This document shows, piece after piece, positions 36,029 to 43,716 of a stretch of DNA of 62,715 bases; position 1 is the first letter of the stretch; each line of letters opens with the position of its first letter. The stretch is from the NCBI GenBank assembly GCA_900319645.1, contig ONPG01000011.1:1-62715 (forward strand), in the 5' to 3' direction. The DNA comes from an uncultured Bacteroidales bacterium (GTDB lineage: Bacteria; Bacteroidota; Bacteroidia; Bacteroidales; Paludibacteraceae). Below the pieces are notes generated by a model that was not told where the DNA came from, ran no database searches, and saw nothing but the letters and a program-made list of their open reading frames with translations. Position numbers and translations under genes: made by a program.

Positions 36029-36654
36029 CAGAGTATTCCGAACACCGCCACGGTGTGGCAAGCCGCGCCAAGGATGATAAACACGTGCCAAATGGCGTGA
36101 TAATAAGCGTGTTCCTCGTCTTTGTTAAAGAAATACGCGCCGCCGGTATAAGCCACTCCTTCCGCTATCACCCACCAGAACGCCGCACGAGGCATCAGTT
36201 GCCACATCGGCCAGATAATCACCAAAGCCGTCCACCCCATCGCAATATACAACGCCAGCGACAACTTGGGGTGCTTGCCCAAGGCAATACTCTTGCCGAT
36301 GACTCCCGCTATCACACACGCCCAGAGAAAACCGAACACCGTCCAGCCTATCCATCCTCCTATCACCGACAGACAAATAGGCGTATAACTGCCGGCTATC
36401 ATCACAAAGATACTAATATGATCGAACACGCGCAGGCGACGCTTGTGCGCGGGACGCGTCTCCGCGTGATACCACGTTGAAGAGCCGAACATCAGCAGCA
36501 TCCCGAATAGAAACACAACGGTACTTGCCAATTGATAATTGAAATTTGACAATTGAGAAGAATACGCTGCCCGCAAAAGCGGGTAAGCCACGGCCAATGT
36601 AGCGATGACGGCCACGAAATGAGTCAGCGTATTCACACGCTCCTCAGCCGGCAT
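36028..36654 (-). CDS. trhA: hemolysin III / TrhA family membrane protein
   Basis: 208 residues from ATG 36654. That start was chosen because an ATG at 36684 would leave almost no leader after the promoter, and MPAEERVNTLTHF is the usual family opening. Seven hydrophobic helices are visible, with the conserved SSTWYH motif (~65-70), FDHISIFVMIAGSYTP and HAIWHVFIILGA. These are the Ser, His and Asp metal-site residues of the PAQR/hemolysin III group. Oddity: the loop between helices 1 and 2 (SSQLSNFNYQLA) is encoded by four 7-bp AATTG-type repeats (36530-36557), the same unit as the intergenic array after rlmH. Confidence 0.85.
   Translation of the reverse strand: MPAEERVNTLTHFVAVIATLAVAYPLLRAAYSSQLSNFNYQLASTVVFLFGMLLMFGSSTWYHAETRPAHKRRLRVFDHISIFVMIAGSYTPICLSVIGGWIGWTVFGFLWACVIAGVIGKSIALGKHPKLSLALYIAMGWTALVIIWPMWQLMPRAAFWWVIAEGVAYTGGAYFFNKDEEHAYYHAIWHVFIILGAACHTVAVFGIL
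36530..36557. repeat. 7-bp AATTG array inside the trhA coding sequence
   Basis: Units AATTGAT, AATTGAA, ATTTGAC and AATTGAG in 7-bp register. The 28 bp keep the trhA frame and encode part of a loop. The intergenic array at 14915-14956 uses the same units. Confidence 0.6.
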
Positions 36655-36692
36655 AGAAGTGATTATGTGTGTAATTTTTGCCATTTTGTGTG

Positions 36693-36722
36693 CAAAGGTA
36701 CAAAAAATTTTGCATATGTCAA
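36693..36722 (-). promoter_or_regulatory. Bacteroidota-type promoter for trhA
   Basis: Minus-strand TTG (36720-36722), 19-bp spacer, TACCTTTG (36693-36700). It overlaps the rightward galK promoter, and the two share the AT-rich centre. Confidence 0.75.
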
Positions 36723-36740
36723 AAAAAAATCGTAACTTTG
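36710..36740 (+). promoter_or_regulatory. Bacteroidota-type promoter for the gal operon
   Basis: TTG (36710-36712), 20-bp spacer, TAACTTTG (36733-36740). The predicted start near 36747 leaves a ~140-nt leader that contains an 8-bp repeat array. Confidence 0.78.
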
Positions 36741-36787
36741 CAGTCGATTTTGCAGGCACGAATACATAATTCGTAATTTCGGAGTCT

Positions 36788-36873
36788 CGACATATCGACA
36801 TATCGACATATCGACATATCGACATATCGATATTCTGTAAATCGTAAATCGTCAAATCGTCAAATCGTAAATA
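36788..36873. repeat. 8-bp tandem array (CGACATAT then CGTCAAAT) in the galK leader
   Basis: Five perfect CGACATAT units are followed by CGATATTC and then related units CGTAAAT (7 bp), CGTCAAAT twice and CGTAAATA. It ends about 12 bp before the galK start codon. Confidence 0.78.
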
Positions 36874-36885
36874 AAAAAATATACT

Positions 36886-38067
36886 ATGACTACACAAGAA
36901 ATGAATGCTGCTTTCGAGCAAGCTTACGGCCGCAAGGCAGAGAAAATCTTTTTCGCCCCCGGGCGCGTTAACCTCATTGGCGAGCACACCGACTACAACG
37001 GTGGCTGCGTCTTCCCCTGTGCGCTGAGTTTCGGTGCCTGGCTGCTGCTGGCTAAGAACAACGACAGCGTCCTTCGTTTCCGCTCGATGAACATGCCGCA
37101 GGTCTATGAGATTCCGGTCAACGCCATCGCTCCGCAACCTGACCGCGCGTGGTGTAACTACGCACTCGGCTGCATCGAGATCATCACCCGCCGCCATCCG
37201 GAGGCCAAACTGCAAAGCGGCTACGACCTGCTCTATTACGGCAATGTGCCTGCAGGCGCAGGACTCAGCAGCAGCGCTGCTATGGAAGTGGTCACCGCAC
37301 GTGCCTTCACCGAAGAAATGGGCTGGAGCGATGCCGACGACAAGAAATACCGCACCGAACTGGCACTCATCGGCCAGGCTTGCGAACACGAATACGCCGG
37401 CGTTATGTGCGGTATCATGGATCAGTTCGCTTCCGCGCAGGGCAAGAAAGACCACGCTATCTACCTCAACTGCGACACGATGGAGTTCGACCACGTGCCC
37501 GTCAAACTGGACGGTATCAAAGTGGTGATTACCAATACCCACAGCCCTCACCATCTGGATAGCGGAGCTTACAACGACCGTGTACGCCAATGCCACACCG
37601 CAGTGGAGCAGATCAGCAAAGTCAAACCGATCAAGTTCCTTGCCGAACTGACTGAGGACGACTGGAAAGAAGTGGAAGGCGCAATCACCGACCCCATCGC
37701 CAAGAAACGTGCCCGCCACGTGGTAGGCGAAGTGGCTCGTACTGCTGCTGCCGTAGAGGCTCTTAAACGCGGCGAGATCGCTTATTTCGGCGAACTGATG
37801 ACCGCCAGCCATGTCTCGCTCCGCGATGACTACGAAGTAACCGGTCCCGAACTGGATGCACTGGCAGAAGCAGCTTGGCAGGTAGAAGGCGTACTGGGTA
37901 GCCGTATGACCGGAGGCGGATTCGGCGGTTGCACCGTCAGCCTCGTCAAAGACGAAGCCATCGAGAATTTCAAAGCCTTCGTAGGCGCTGAGTACGAGAA
38001 GAAAACCGGCCTCAAAGCCGACTTCTACGTAGCCGAGATCGGCGACGGAGTTGCACGCCTCGCATAA
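36886..38067 (+). CDS. galK: galactokinase
   Basis: 393 residues, full length. GHMP-kinase motifs are intact: the galactokinase signature GRVNLIGEHTDYNGG (26-40), the ATP loop PAGAGLSSSAAMEV (~122-135) and the C-terminal TGGGFGGC (~344). The catalytic Asp is in IMDQFAS (~180). It phosphorylates alpha-D-galactose to galactose-1-phosphate. First gene of the operon galK, galM, beta-galactosidase. No galT or galE is in the window, so the Leloir pathway must be completed elsewhere. Confidence 0.96.
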   Translation: MTTQEMNAAFEQAYGRKAEKIFFAPGRVNLIGEHTDYNGGCVFPCALSFGAWLLLAKNNDSVLRFRSMNMPQVYEIPVNAIAPQPDRAWCNYALGCIEIITRRHPEAKLQSGYDLLYYGNVPAGAGLSSSAAMEVVTARAFTEEMGWSDADDKKYRTELALIGQACEHEYAGVMCGIMDQFASAQGKKDHAIYLNCDTMEFDHVPVKLDGIKVVITNTHSPHHLDSGAYNDRVRQCHTAVEQISKVKPIKFLAELTEDDWKEVEGAITDPIAKKRARHVVGEVARTAAAVEALKRGEIAYFGELMTASHVSLRDDYEVTGPELDALAEAAWQVEGVLGSRMTGGGFGGCTVSLVKDEAIENFKAFVGAEYEKKTGLKADFYVAEIGDGVARLA

Positions 38068-38073
38068 AAAAAT

Positions 38074-38145
38074 CCAGAACTCCAGAATTCCAGAAATCCA
38101 GAAATCCAGAAATCCAGAAATCCAGAATTCCAGAACTCCAGCTCC
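38074..38145. repeat. 8-bp tandem array 4 (CCAGAAAT) between galK and galM
   Basis: Nine units: CCAGAACT, CCAGAATT, CCAGAAAT four times, CCAGAATT, CCAGAACT, CCAGCTCC. The order of variants is mirror-symmetric around the centre. The last unit stops one base before the galM ATG. The tail CCAGAACTCCAGCTC is identical to the tail of array 3 at 36013-36027. Confidence 0.85.
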
Positions 38146-38146
38146 T

Positions 38147-39142
38147 ATGAAACCTATTCAGTTCTATACGATCAAAAGCAGCGGTGGACTGGTAGCCGAG
38201 ATCAGCAATCTCGGCGCTAAGATCACCAAACTGCTGGTAGCCAACCGCAAAGGCGAAGTCAAGGATATTGTCCTTGGCTTTCGCACCGCGGAGGAATGGC
38301 GCACTCAGGAGACTTATTTCAATGCTATCTGCGGCCGCGTAGCCAACCGTATCAAAGACGGACGTTTCACGCTGGACGGGCACTCCTATCAGTTGCCGAT
38401 CAACAACGGAACCAACAGTCTGCATGGCGGCATCGAGGGCTTCAATGCCAAGATATGGGAGGTAACGGCACAGAGTCTCTATGAGATCACGCTCCGCTAC
38501 CGCGCCAAGGACGGCGAGGAAGGCTATCCCGGCAACGTGGATATCTACGTCACCTATACCGTCACCAAGGACAACCGTCTCGTGATTCACTACGAAGCCA
38601 AGACCGACGCGCCTACTCTGGTGGCAATGACCAACCATGCCTATTTCAATCTGGCAGGGGAAGGCAGCGGCACCGTACACGAGCACCTGCTCCAAATCAA
38701 CGCCGACCGCTATACGCCGTTTGACGAGACCGCCTGCCCGACAGGCGAGATACTGCCCGTAGCCGGAACACCGATGGATTTCCGCGAGCCGACACGCATC
38801 GGCGACCGTATTGATGATCCTTTCTTCGCACCCGGACGAGGCATAGACAACAACTGGTGTCTTTGCGACGGCGACGCGCCCAAACAGTTGCGCCACGCCG
38901 CTACCCTCCAAGCCGACGGACGGACGATGGAGTGCTGGACCACGATGAAGGGTCTCCAGGTCTATACCGGCAACTGGGTGGAGCAACACACCGGCAAGAG
39001 CGGACAGACCTACGACGTGCAACACGCCGTGTGTCTCGAAGCACAAAACTGGCCGGATAGTATCAACCATCCTGATTTCCCGAACATCGTCCTCCGTCCC
39101 GGCGAGAAACTCGACGAGGTAACAGAATACAGATTTCTGTAA
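38147..39142 (+). CDS. galM: aldose 1-epimerase (galactose mutarotase)
   Basis: 331 residues from ATG 38147. An in-frame upstream start at 38051 would add 32 residues translated from the repeat array and is rejected. Family landmarks: GLVAEISNLGAKITKLLV, CGRVANRI (~57), NNGTNSLHGG (~85-94, substrate Asn and His), MTNHAYFNLAG (His ~165, general acid) and CLEAQNWPDSINHPDFPN (Glu ~300, catalytic base). It interconverts alpha and beta galactose, feeding galK. It is followed by the beta-galactosidase gene in the same orientation. Confidence 0.95.
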   Translation: MKPIQFYTIKSSGGLVAEISNLGAKITKLLVANRKGEVKDIVLGFRTAEEWRTQETYFNAICGRVANRIKDGRFTLDGHSYQLPINNGTNSLHGGIEGFNAKIWEVTAQSLYEITLRYRAKDGEEGYPGNVDIYVTYTVTKDNRLVIHYEAKTDAPTLVAMTNHAYFNLAGEGSGTVHEHLLQINADRYTPFDETACPTGEILPVAGTPMDFREPTRIGDRIDDPFFAPGRGIDNNWCLCDGDAPKQLRHAATLQADGRTMECWTTMKGLQVYTGNWVEQHTGKSGQTYDVQHAVCLEAQNWPDSINHPDFPNIVLRPGEKLDEVTEYRFL

Positions 39143-39266
39143 GACCGCTTACGCTCAAAGAGAAAAGACCGCTAACACTCAAAGAAGAAAGCCGTTCATG
39201 CTTTGAGTAGCCACAGGCTACGGTCTTTCGACTTTCATCTTTTGTCTATAAATTTCAATTTATACT
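39143..39266. other. gal operon spacer with nested inverted repeats
   Basis: Two ~24-bp direct repeats (AGACCGCTTACGCTCAAAG-like) are followed by CTTTGAGTAGCCACAGGCTA and CGGTCTTT. AAAGACCG/CGGTCTTT, ACTCAAAG/CTTTGAGT and GTAGCC/GGCTAC are possible stems. It could attenuate or stabilise the message; there is no T-run typical of a terminator. Confidence 0.45.
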
Positions 39267-41690
39267 ATGCTCAGCATTTTATTAGCTGTCAGCACTTTGC
39301 TGACGACTTGGCAGTTCCGTCAGGAGCCGTCCGAACAGATGCCCCACGTGGACACCGCTTGGCACACCGTAACTATCCCGCACGACTGGGCTGTCTCCGG
39401 TCCGTTTGACCGCAAGAACGACCTGCAGGAGGTGATTGTGGTTCAGAACGGGGAGAAAGAACCGACCTGGAAAACCGGCCGCAGCGGAGGACTGCCGTGG
39501 ATGGGCAAAGGTCACTACCGCACACGTGTGGCTGTCAGCCGTGACAAATGGTACACGCTCGTTTTCGACGGTGCAATGAGTCACGCCGACGTATATGTCA
39601 ACGGCGAAGAAATGGTCTATTGGCCGTACGGATACAACACTTTCGATTGCTATATTCTGCCCCACCTCATCAAAGGTGACAGCGTGGATATAGATGTTTT
39701 TCTGGAGAACAAACCTCAACAGAGCCGTTGGTATCCTGGAGCGGGATTGTACCGCCACGTGCACTTGGTGGAGTCCGACCGCGTCCGTATTCCTACCTTC
39801 GGCGTGTGGGTCCAGACACCCGTGGTACGTACCGACAGCGCCGAGGTGAAGATTGCCGTCGAACTGATGAACGGCGTGGACACGACTACCGCCTCACAGG
39901 CAGGAGTGGAAGTAATAACCGACATTCTCCTCAACGACCGCGTACTGGCGAATATCAAAGGCACGGAAGGAAGCGCTTGGGTAGCGCAGCCGCAGTGGTG
40001 GAGTCCGGAGACGCCTAATCTCTATATTGCCCGTACACGCGTTCTGCGCCAGGGCAAGGAGATAGACCGCCGCGACACTCGCTTCGGTTTCCGCACGGTC
40101 AGCTACACGCCCGAACATGGTTTTCAACTGAACGGCGTCACCCGTAAGTTCAAGGGCGTGTGCCTTCACCACGACCTCGGTCCGCTCGGAGCAGCGATCC
40201 ACAAGGACGCCTTGCGCCACCAGCTGACGATGCTCAAACAGATGGGTTGCGACGCTATTCGTACCAGCCACAATATGCCGGCTCCCGAACTGGTGGAGCT
40301 CTGCGACGAAATGGGACTGATGATGATGATTGAGCCCTTCGACGTGTGGAACCACGGCAAGACCGAAAACGATTACCACGTGGAGTTCAACAACTGGTGG
40401 CGGTGGGACATTACCAACATGGTCAAGCAATACCGCTCCAACGCGTGTGTGATGCTCTGGTCAAGCGGTAACGAGGTGTGGAACCAGGTTCTGCCGGACG
40501 GTATCGGTATTGTCACTCAGCTGCAAGCTCTCTTCCACCAGCTCGACCCCACCCGTCCCGTTACCAACGGAATGGATCAGGCGATGCATATTATCCACAA
40601 CGGCTTCGGCGCAGCGGTCGAACTGCCGGGACTCAACTACCGCACGGGACGTTACCACGAGGCGTTTGAGTATCTGCCGCAGAAGATGATTCTCGGTTCG
40701 GAAACGGCCTCCACCGTCTCCAGCCGCGGAGTATATAAGACGCCAGCCGTCATCCGTCCTGACGCTTTGTATAAAGACAATCAGTCCAGCGGCTACGACT
40801 TGGAGTACTGCGCATGGTCGGGACTGCCGGAGCAGGATTTTCAGTTGCAAGACGACTACCCGTGGACGCTTGGCCAGTTCGTCTGGACGGGCTTTGATTA
40901 TTTAGGCGAACCCTCGCCGTACGACACCGACGCTTGGCCCAGTCACAGCAGTTATTTCGGTATCATCGACCTCGCTTCTCTCCCCAAAGACCGTTACTGG
41001 CTCTACCGCAGCCAGTGGAACAAGGAGGAAGCCACCTTGCATCTGCTTCCTCACTGGAACTGGAAGAAAGGCGAGAAAGTGCCGGTGTTATGCTATACCT
41101 CTTATCCCGAGGCGGAACTGTTTGTCAACGGCAAGCCCTACGGCCGTCTCCGTCACGCTACGCCCGAGGAGACCGAGCGGCTGAAAGCCGGTAAGAAGAT
41201 TGCCGGCGTGAGCAAGATGCCCGCTGTAGGCGAGTTTGATATTCCCGAATGGGGCTCTGCGCCTTGCCCGGAGCTGCTGCCGCGCTACCGTCTCATGTGG
41301 TGGGATATTCCCTACAAGAAAGGTAAGATAGAAGTGGTGGCTTACGATGCCGAAGGCAATGTGGCAGCACGCCAAACGATCCGCACAGCCGGCAAACCAC
41401 ATCATTTGGAAGCCGAATGGGCGAATCGTGACGAGAATCCCGAGGAGTTGTGCTACATTACGGTCAGAGTGGTGGATCGCGACGGCAACTTGTGTCCGGA
41501 TGCCGACCATCTGATTCGCTATGAGGGAGACGGATTTGTAGCTACTGCGAACGGCGATGCCGCTTGTCTGGACAGTTTTGTAAAGCCTGAGATGCACGCT
41601 TTCGCCGGCCAGTGCACGTTCATCATCCGCAAAGGCAGCATCGGCTCTTTCCTTGCGAAAGGTATCCGTCCTGCCTTCCTGAAACAATAA
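39267..41690 (+). CDS. GH2 family beta-galactosidase
   Basis: 807 residues. Modules in order: sugar-binding jelly roll (~10-160, WHTVTIPHDWAVSGPF), Ig-like (~170-265), the TIM barrel (~270-560), and C-terminal domains of the DUF4982/Bacteroides GH2 style. Catalytic acid/base Glu is in SSGNEVWNQ (~401) and the nucleophile Glu in ILGSETAST (~477). The hydrophobic start MLSILLAVSTLLT may be a short signal peptide, suggesting periplasmic action. It would release galactose for galM and galK. A strong terminator follows at 41713. Confidence 0.9.
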   Translation: MLSILLAVSTLLTTWQFRQEPSEQMPHVDTAWHTVTIPHDWAVSGPFDRKNDLQEVIVVQNGEKEPTWKTGRSGGLPWMGKGHYRTRVAVSRDKWYTLVFDGAMSHADVYVNGEEMVYWPYGYNTFDCYILPHLIKGDSVDIDVFLENKPQQSRWYPGAGLYRHVHLVESDRVRIPTFGVWVQTPVVRTDSAEVKIAVELMNGVDTTTASQAGVEVITDILLNDRVLANIKGTEGSAWVAQPQWWSPETPNLYIARTRVLRQGKEIDRRDTRFGFRTVSYTPEHGFQLNGVTRKFKGVCLHHDLGPLGAAIHKDALRHQLTMLKQMGCDAIRTSHNMPAPELVELCDEMGLMMMIEPFDVWNHGKTENDYHVEFNNWWRWDITNMVKQYRSNACVMLWSSGNEVWNQVLPDGIGIVTQLQALFHQLDPTRPVTNGMDQAMHIIHNGFGAAVELPGLNYRTGRYHEAFEYLPQKMILGSETASTVSSRGVYKTPAVIRPDALYKDNQSSGYDLEYCAWSGLPEQDFQLQDDYPWTLGQFVWTGFDYLGEPSPYDTDAWPSHSSYFGIIDLASLPKDRYWLYRSQWNKEEATLHLLPHWNWKKGEKVPVLCYTSYPEAELFVNGKPYGRLRHATPEETERLKAGKKIAGVSKMPAVGEFDIPEWGSAPCPELLPRYRLMWWDIPYKKGKIEVVAYDAEGNVAARQTIRTAGKPHHLEAEWANRDENPEELCYITVRVVDRDGNLCPDADHLIRYEGDGFVATANGDAACLDSFVKPEMHAFAGQCTFIIRKGSIGSFLAKGIRPAFLKQ

Positions 41691-41712
41691 GTTTTTCCCT
41701 ACTCTGCTACGC

Positions 41713-41755
41713 AAAAAGAGAGTGCTTCCGTTCGCTTGGAGGCACTCTCTTTTTG
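41713..41755. terminator. strong bidirectional terminator between gal operon and nrnA
   Basis: Stem AAAAAGAGAGTGC / GCACTCTCTTTTT with a ~16-nt loop and T-runs on both strands. It separates two converging transcripts. Confidence 0.85.
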
Positions 41756-41761
41756 TTTTCT

Positions 41762-41803
41762 CTTTCAACTTTAATCTTTCAGCTTTCAACTTTAATCTTT
41801 TTT
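41762..41803. repeat. 7-bp tandem array (CTTTCAA) overlapping the end of nrnA
   Basis: Units CTTTCAA, CTTTAAT, CTTTCAG, CTTTCAA, CTTTAAT and CTTTTTT in 7-bp register. The last two units cover the stop codon and final residues of the nrnA-like gene on the other strand. Confidence 0.6.
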
Positions 41804-42850
41804 CAGATATTTCGGATAGTTCTGCAGCAGCCTGTTCATAGCAGCTTGGAGAGAACCGTAGAATTCTCCGCCGGAGGCATTCATGTGCCCGCCTCCGCGG
41901 AAGATTTCGGCGGCAAAGATATTCACAGGTCTGTCGCCCTGCGAGCGGAACGAGAACTTGATTCGAGGATTAGGCGTGCCGGGTTTGGCAGGTTCCTCGC
42001 GCAGAAGAATCGAATAATAGACATCACTTATCTGCAACGGCAGATTGACCACGCCCTCTGTGTCTCCGGGTTTGAAATGGAACTCCTTGAGTTCGGCGTG
42101 CGAGAGCGAAATAACCGCCAGATGATGCTCCTGGAAAAGCCTCATTTTGCGGTAGAGGCAGTAACCCGTCAGCCGCAGACGATCAGCCGAAGCCTGGTTG
42201 AAGACCGCGTTGTAAATCTCGTCTTTGTTCACTCCTGCACGCAGAAGGTTGGCGATAATCTCGTACAAATCAGGATTGTTCGAGTTGTAGGAGAAATTGC
42301 CGGTGTCGGTCATCAGTCCGGTATAGATAGCCGTGGCGATCTCGAGGGTCAGGACAGAAGGTGTAATCTGTTCGAGCAGACGATAGACCAGTTCGCACGT
42401 CGAGGAAGCCTCGGGATAAGAGAACACCACGGAGGCAAATTCCTGCGGATTAAGATGGTGGTCAATCAATATCTTCGGACAGGTGTTCTGCAGCAGTTTG
42501 TCGCCTACGGGACCTATCCGTTTCGGGTCGTTGAAATCGAGGCAAATATGCAGGTCCGCTTCGGCTATCACGGGATCCGCCGCTGCAGAATTGGTCTCGT
42601 AGATCAACACGCGGTCCGATCCCGGCATCCACGCCAGGAAATCGGGAAAAGTATTCGGTGTCACCACGGTCACAGAGCCTTCCACGGCTCTTGACTTTTG
42701 CCGTTCGCCAATCCAGTGCCACATAGCCAGCGACGAGCCCATCGCATCGCCGTCGGGTGCCATGTGGGTAAAAATCACGATGTGGTGTGCTTCGTCTATC
42801 AGACGCTTCGCTTCTGCCACTTGTGACGATTCAAATAAGGTAGATATCAT
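41792..42850 (-). CDS. nrnA: DHH-family phosphoesterase, NrnA-like (nanoRNase / pAp phosphatase)
   Basis: 352 residues. DHH-DHHA1 architecture: FTHMAPDGDAMGSSL (~27-41, first Asp pair), LDFNDP (~104), the DHH triad in LIDHHLNP (130-132) and the C-terminal GGGHMNASGG (~323) of DHHA1. NrnA enzymes degrade short RNA oligonucleotides and dephosphorylate pAp in the cytoplasm. The final residues and stop are within a 7-bp repeat array, so the C-terminus may have been altered by repeat change. It has its own promoter at 42925-42955. Confidence 0.9.
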   Translation of the reverse strand: MISTLFESSQVAEAKRLIDEAHHIVIFTHMAPDGDAMGSSLAMWHWIGERQKSRAVEGSVTVVTPNTFPDFLAWMPGSDRVLIYETNSAAADPVIAEADLHICLDFNDPKRIGPVGDKLLQNTCPKILIDHHLNPQEFASVVFSYPEASSTCELVYRLLEQITPSVLTLEIATAIYTGLMTDTGNFSYNSNNPDLYEIIANLLRAGVNKDEIYNAVFNQASADRLRLTGYCLYRKMRLFQEHHLAVISLSHAELKEFHFKPGDTEGVVNLPLQISDVYYSILLREEPAKPGTPNPRIKFSFRSQGDRPVNIFAAEIFRGGGHMNASGGEFYGSLQAAMNRLLQNYPKYLKKD

Positions 42851-42924
42851 ATTTTGTAATTGTTCTATTCGGTTAATACTTATGCGGCAGTTTTATCGCA
42901 CAACGCTCAACCGCAAAGATGATG

Positions 42925-42955
42925 CAAAGGTACAACAAATTTTCCAAATATACAA
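42925..42955 (-). promoter_or_regulatory. Bacteroidota-type promoter for nrnA
   Basis: Minus-strand TTG (42953-42955), 20-bp spacer, TACCTTTG (42925-42932). It lies back-to-back with the rightward promoter at 42993-43023. Confidence 0.75.
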
Positions 42956-42992
42956 ATAATTGCGAAAAAAAGACAAATTTAGCCGAATTTAT

Positions 42993-43023
42993 TTGCACAA
43001 TTGAAATAAATGTTGTAATTTTG
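42993..43023 (+). promoter_or_regulatory. Bacteroidota-type promoter for structured RNA copy A
   Basis: TTG (42993-42995), 20-bp spacer, TAATTTTG (43016-43023) followed by CAGC. There is no gene for 790 bp downstream, so it most likely drives a non-coding transcript containing copy A. Confidence 0.75.
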
Positions 43024-43029
43024 CAGCCG

Positions 43030-43137
43030 ATATTCAAATCGGCAGATAGTGCACGCACGGAAATGCGAACCATGCTACCATGTAGCAGTATGCCCGTAGT
43101 GCAACGATTGTAAATAACTAATTGCGAATAAGAAATA
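43030..43137 (+). other. 5' part of the copy A transcript
   Basis: A ~108-nt leader from the predicted transcription start. It opens with a CCGAT/ATCGG hairpin (43026-43041) and has a GCTA/TAGC hairpin near 43074. There is no supported open reading frame. Confidence 0.4.
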
Positions 43138-43317
43138 GGCGCAAGGCGTTGTGCCACAACAAAAGCGTAATAAGCCAACTTGATTCATTGAAACCCTAGA
43201 CAAGTTACAAAGAATCATTAAAACTTCAAGTACGGTTTATGCACGCTCACGTGTTAGCGTGAGTTTTCCGTGCATTATTTGAAGTTTTAAGGTAAGTCTA
43301 GGACCTCAATGAATCAA
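43138..43317 (+). ncRNA. structured RNA element, copy A (free-standing)
   Basis: Small hairpin GGCGCAA-GGCG-TTGTGCC (43138-43155), then a 24-nt linker. A long hairpin follows: 12-bp perfect stem TTGATTCATTGA/TCAATGAATCAA (43180-43191 with 43306-43317), 7-bp CCTAGAC/GTCTAGG (43195-43201 with 43296-43302), and an asymmetric bubble of 16 against 5 nt. Above it are 12-bp TTAAAACTTCAA/TTGAAGTTTTAA (43218-43229 with 43279-43290) and apical TGCACG/CGTGCA and CTCACG/CGTGAG. The closing stem, large central bubble and apical stem resemble 6S RNA in plan, but no 6S sequence signature can be confirmed. A promoter lies upstream and a small terminator downstream. Confidence 0.55.
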
Positions 43318-43329
43318 ATGAAGCAAATG

Positions 43330-43347
43330 AAAGCACACGCTTTTTTG
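43330..43347 (+). terminator. possible terminator of the copy A transcript
   Basis: Stem AAAGC/GCTTT with an ACAC loop followed by TTTT. It is short, so modest confidence. Confidence 0.45.
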
Positions 43348-43410
43348 TATAAAAACCATTCCCGAGCCAATGTTAATTAATCTGCATCAATTGAAAAAAA
43401 TCGGGAGGCG

Positions 43411-43434
43411 GAGCGCTCAACAGGCGCTCTGTTT
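43411..43434 (+). terminator. second terminator-like hairpin
   Basis: Stem GAGCGC/GCGCTC with a 7-nt loop, then TGTTTT. It would back up the hairpin at 43330. Confidence 0.5.
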
Positions 43435-43517
43435 TAATGTATCCACGAGACCTCCAAGAAGGGAAAAGACAGAATCTTAATAATCGGACATTTTCAGGAA
43501 TGGCCTAAGAGTGGCGC

Positions 43518-43539
43518 GAGAGATGCTTGAGATATGCTG
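43518..43539. repeat. 11-bp pair with unit shared with 5089-5110
   Basis: GAGAGATGCTT and GAGATATGCTG in 11-bp register. The first unit is identical to the first unit at 5089-5099, 38 kb away. Confidence 0.45.
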
Positions 43540-43600
43540 ACGAACCAACAAAATACAAACAAGTGAGAAAGTCGAAAAATCTTAATAAAAGTACATTTTA

Positions 43601-43684
43601 TGGACAATGGACGATAGACAATGGACAATGGACAATGGACGATGGACAATGGACAATGGACAATGGACGATGGACAATGGACTA
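43601..43684. repeat. 7-bp tandem array (TGGACAA/TGGACGA)
   Basis: Twelve 7-bp units in strict register. TGGACAA dominates and TGGACGA recurs at units 2, 6 and 10, so a higher-order period of four units (28 bp) is visible. It lies just upstream of the promoter at 43717. Confidence 0.82.
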
Positions 43685-43716
43685 AGGTGCAAAAATACAA
43701 TAAAATTGTTTTTTTC

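Noticed and set aside
36655-37812. Long minus-strand frame continuing upstream of trhA through galK
   Set aside because: It is antisense to galK and crosses the divergent promoters; the real gene starts at 36654.
38051-38146. In-frame N-terminal extension of galM
   Set aside because: It is translated from the 8-bp array (repeating S-R-x-P-E-I-Q) and the normal GalM start is at 38147.
43138-43317. Copy A as RNase P RNA, tmRNA or SRP RNA
   Set aside because: None of the conserved cores (for example GAGGAAAGTC or a GGAA-capped SRP helix) is present and the shape is a single long hairpin.
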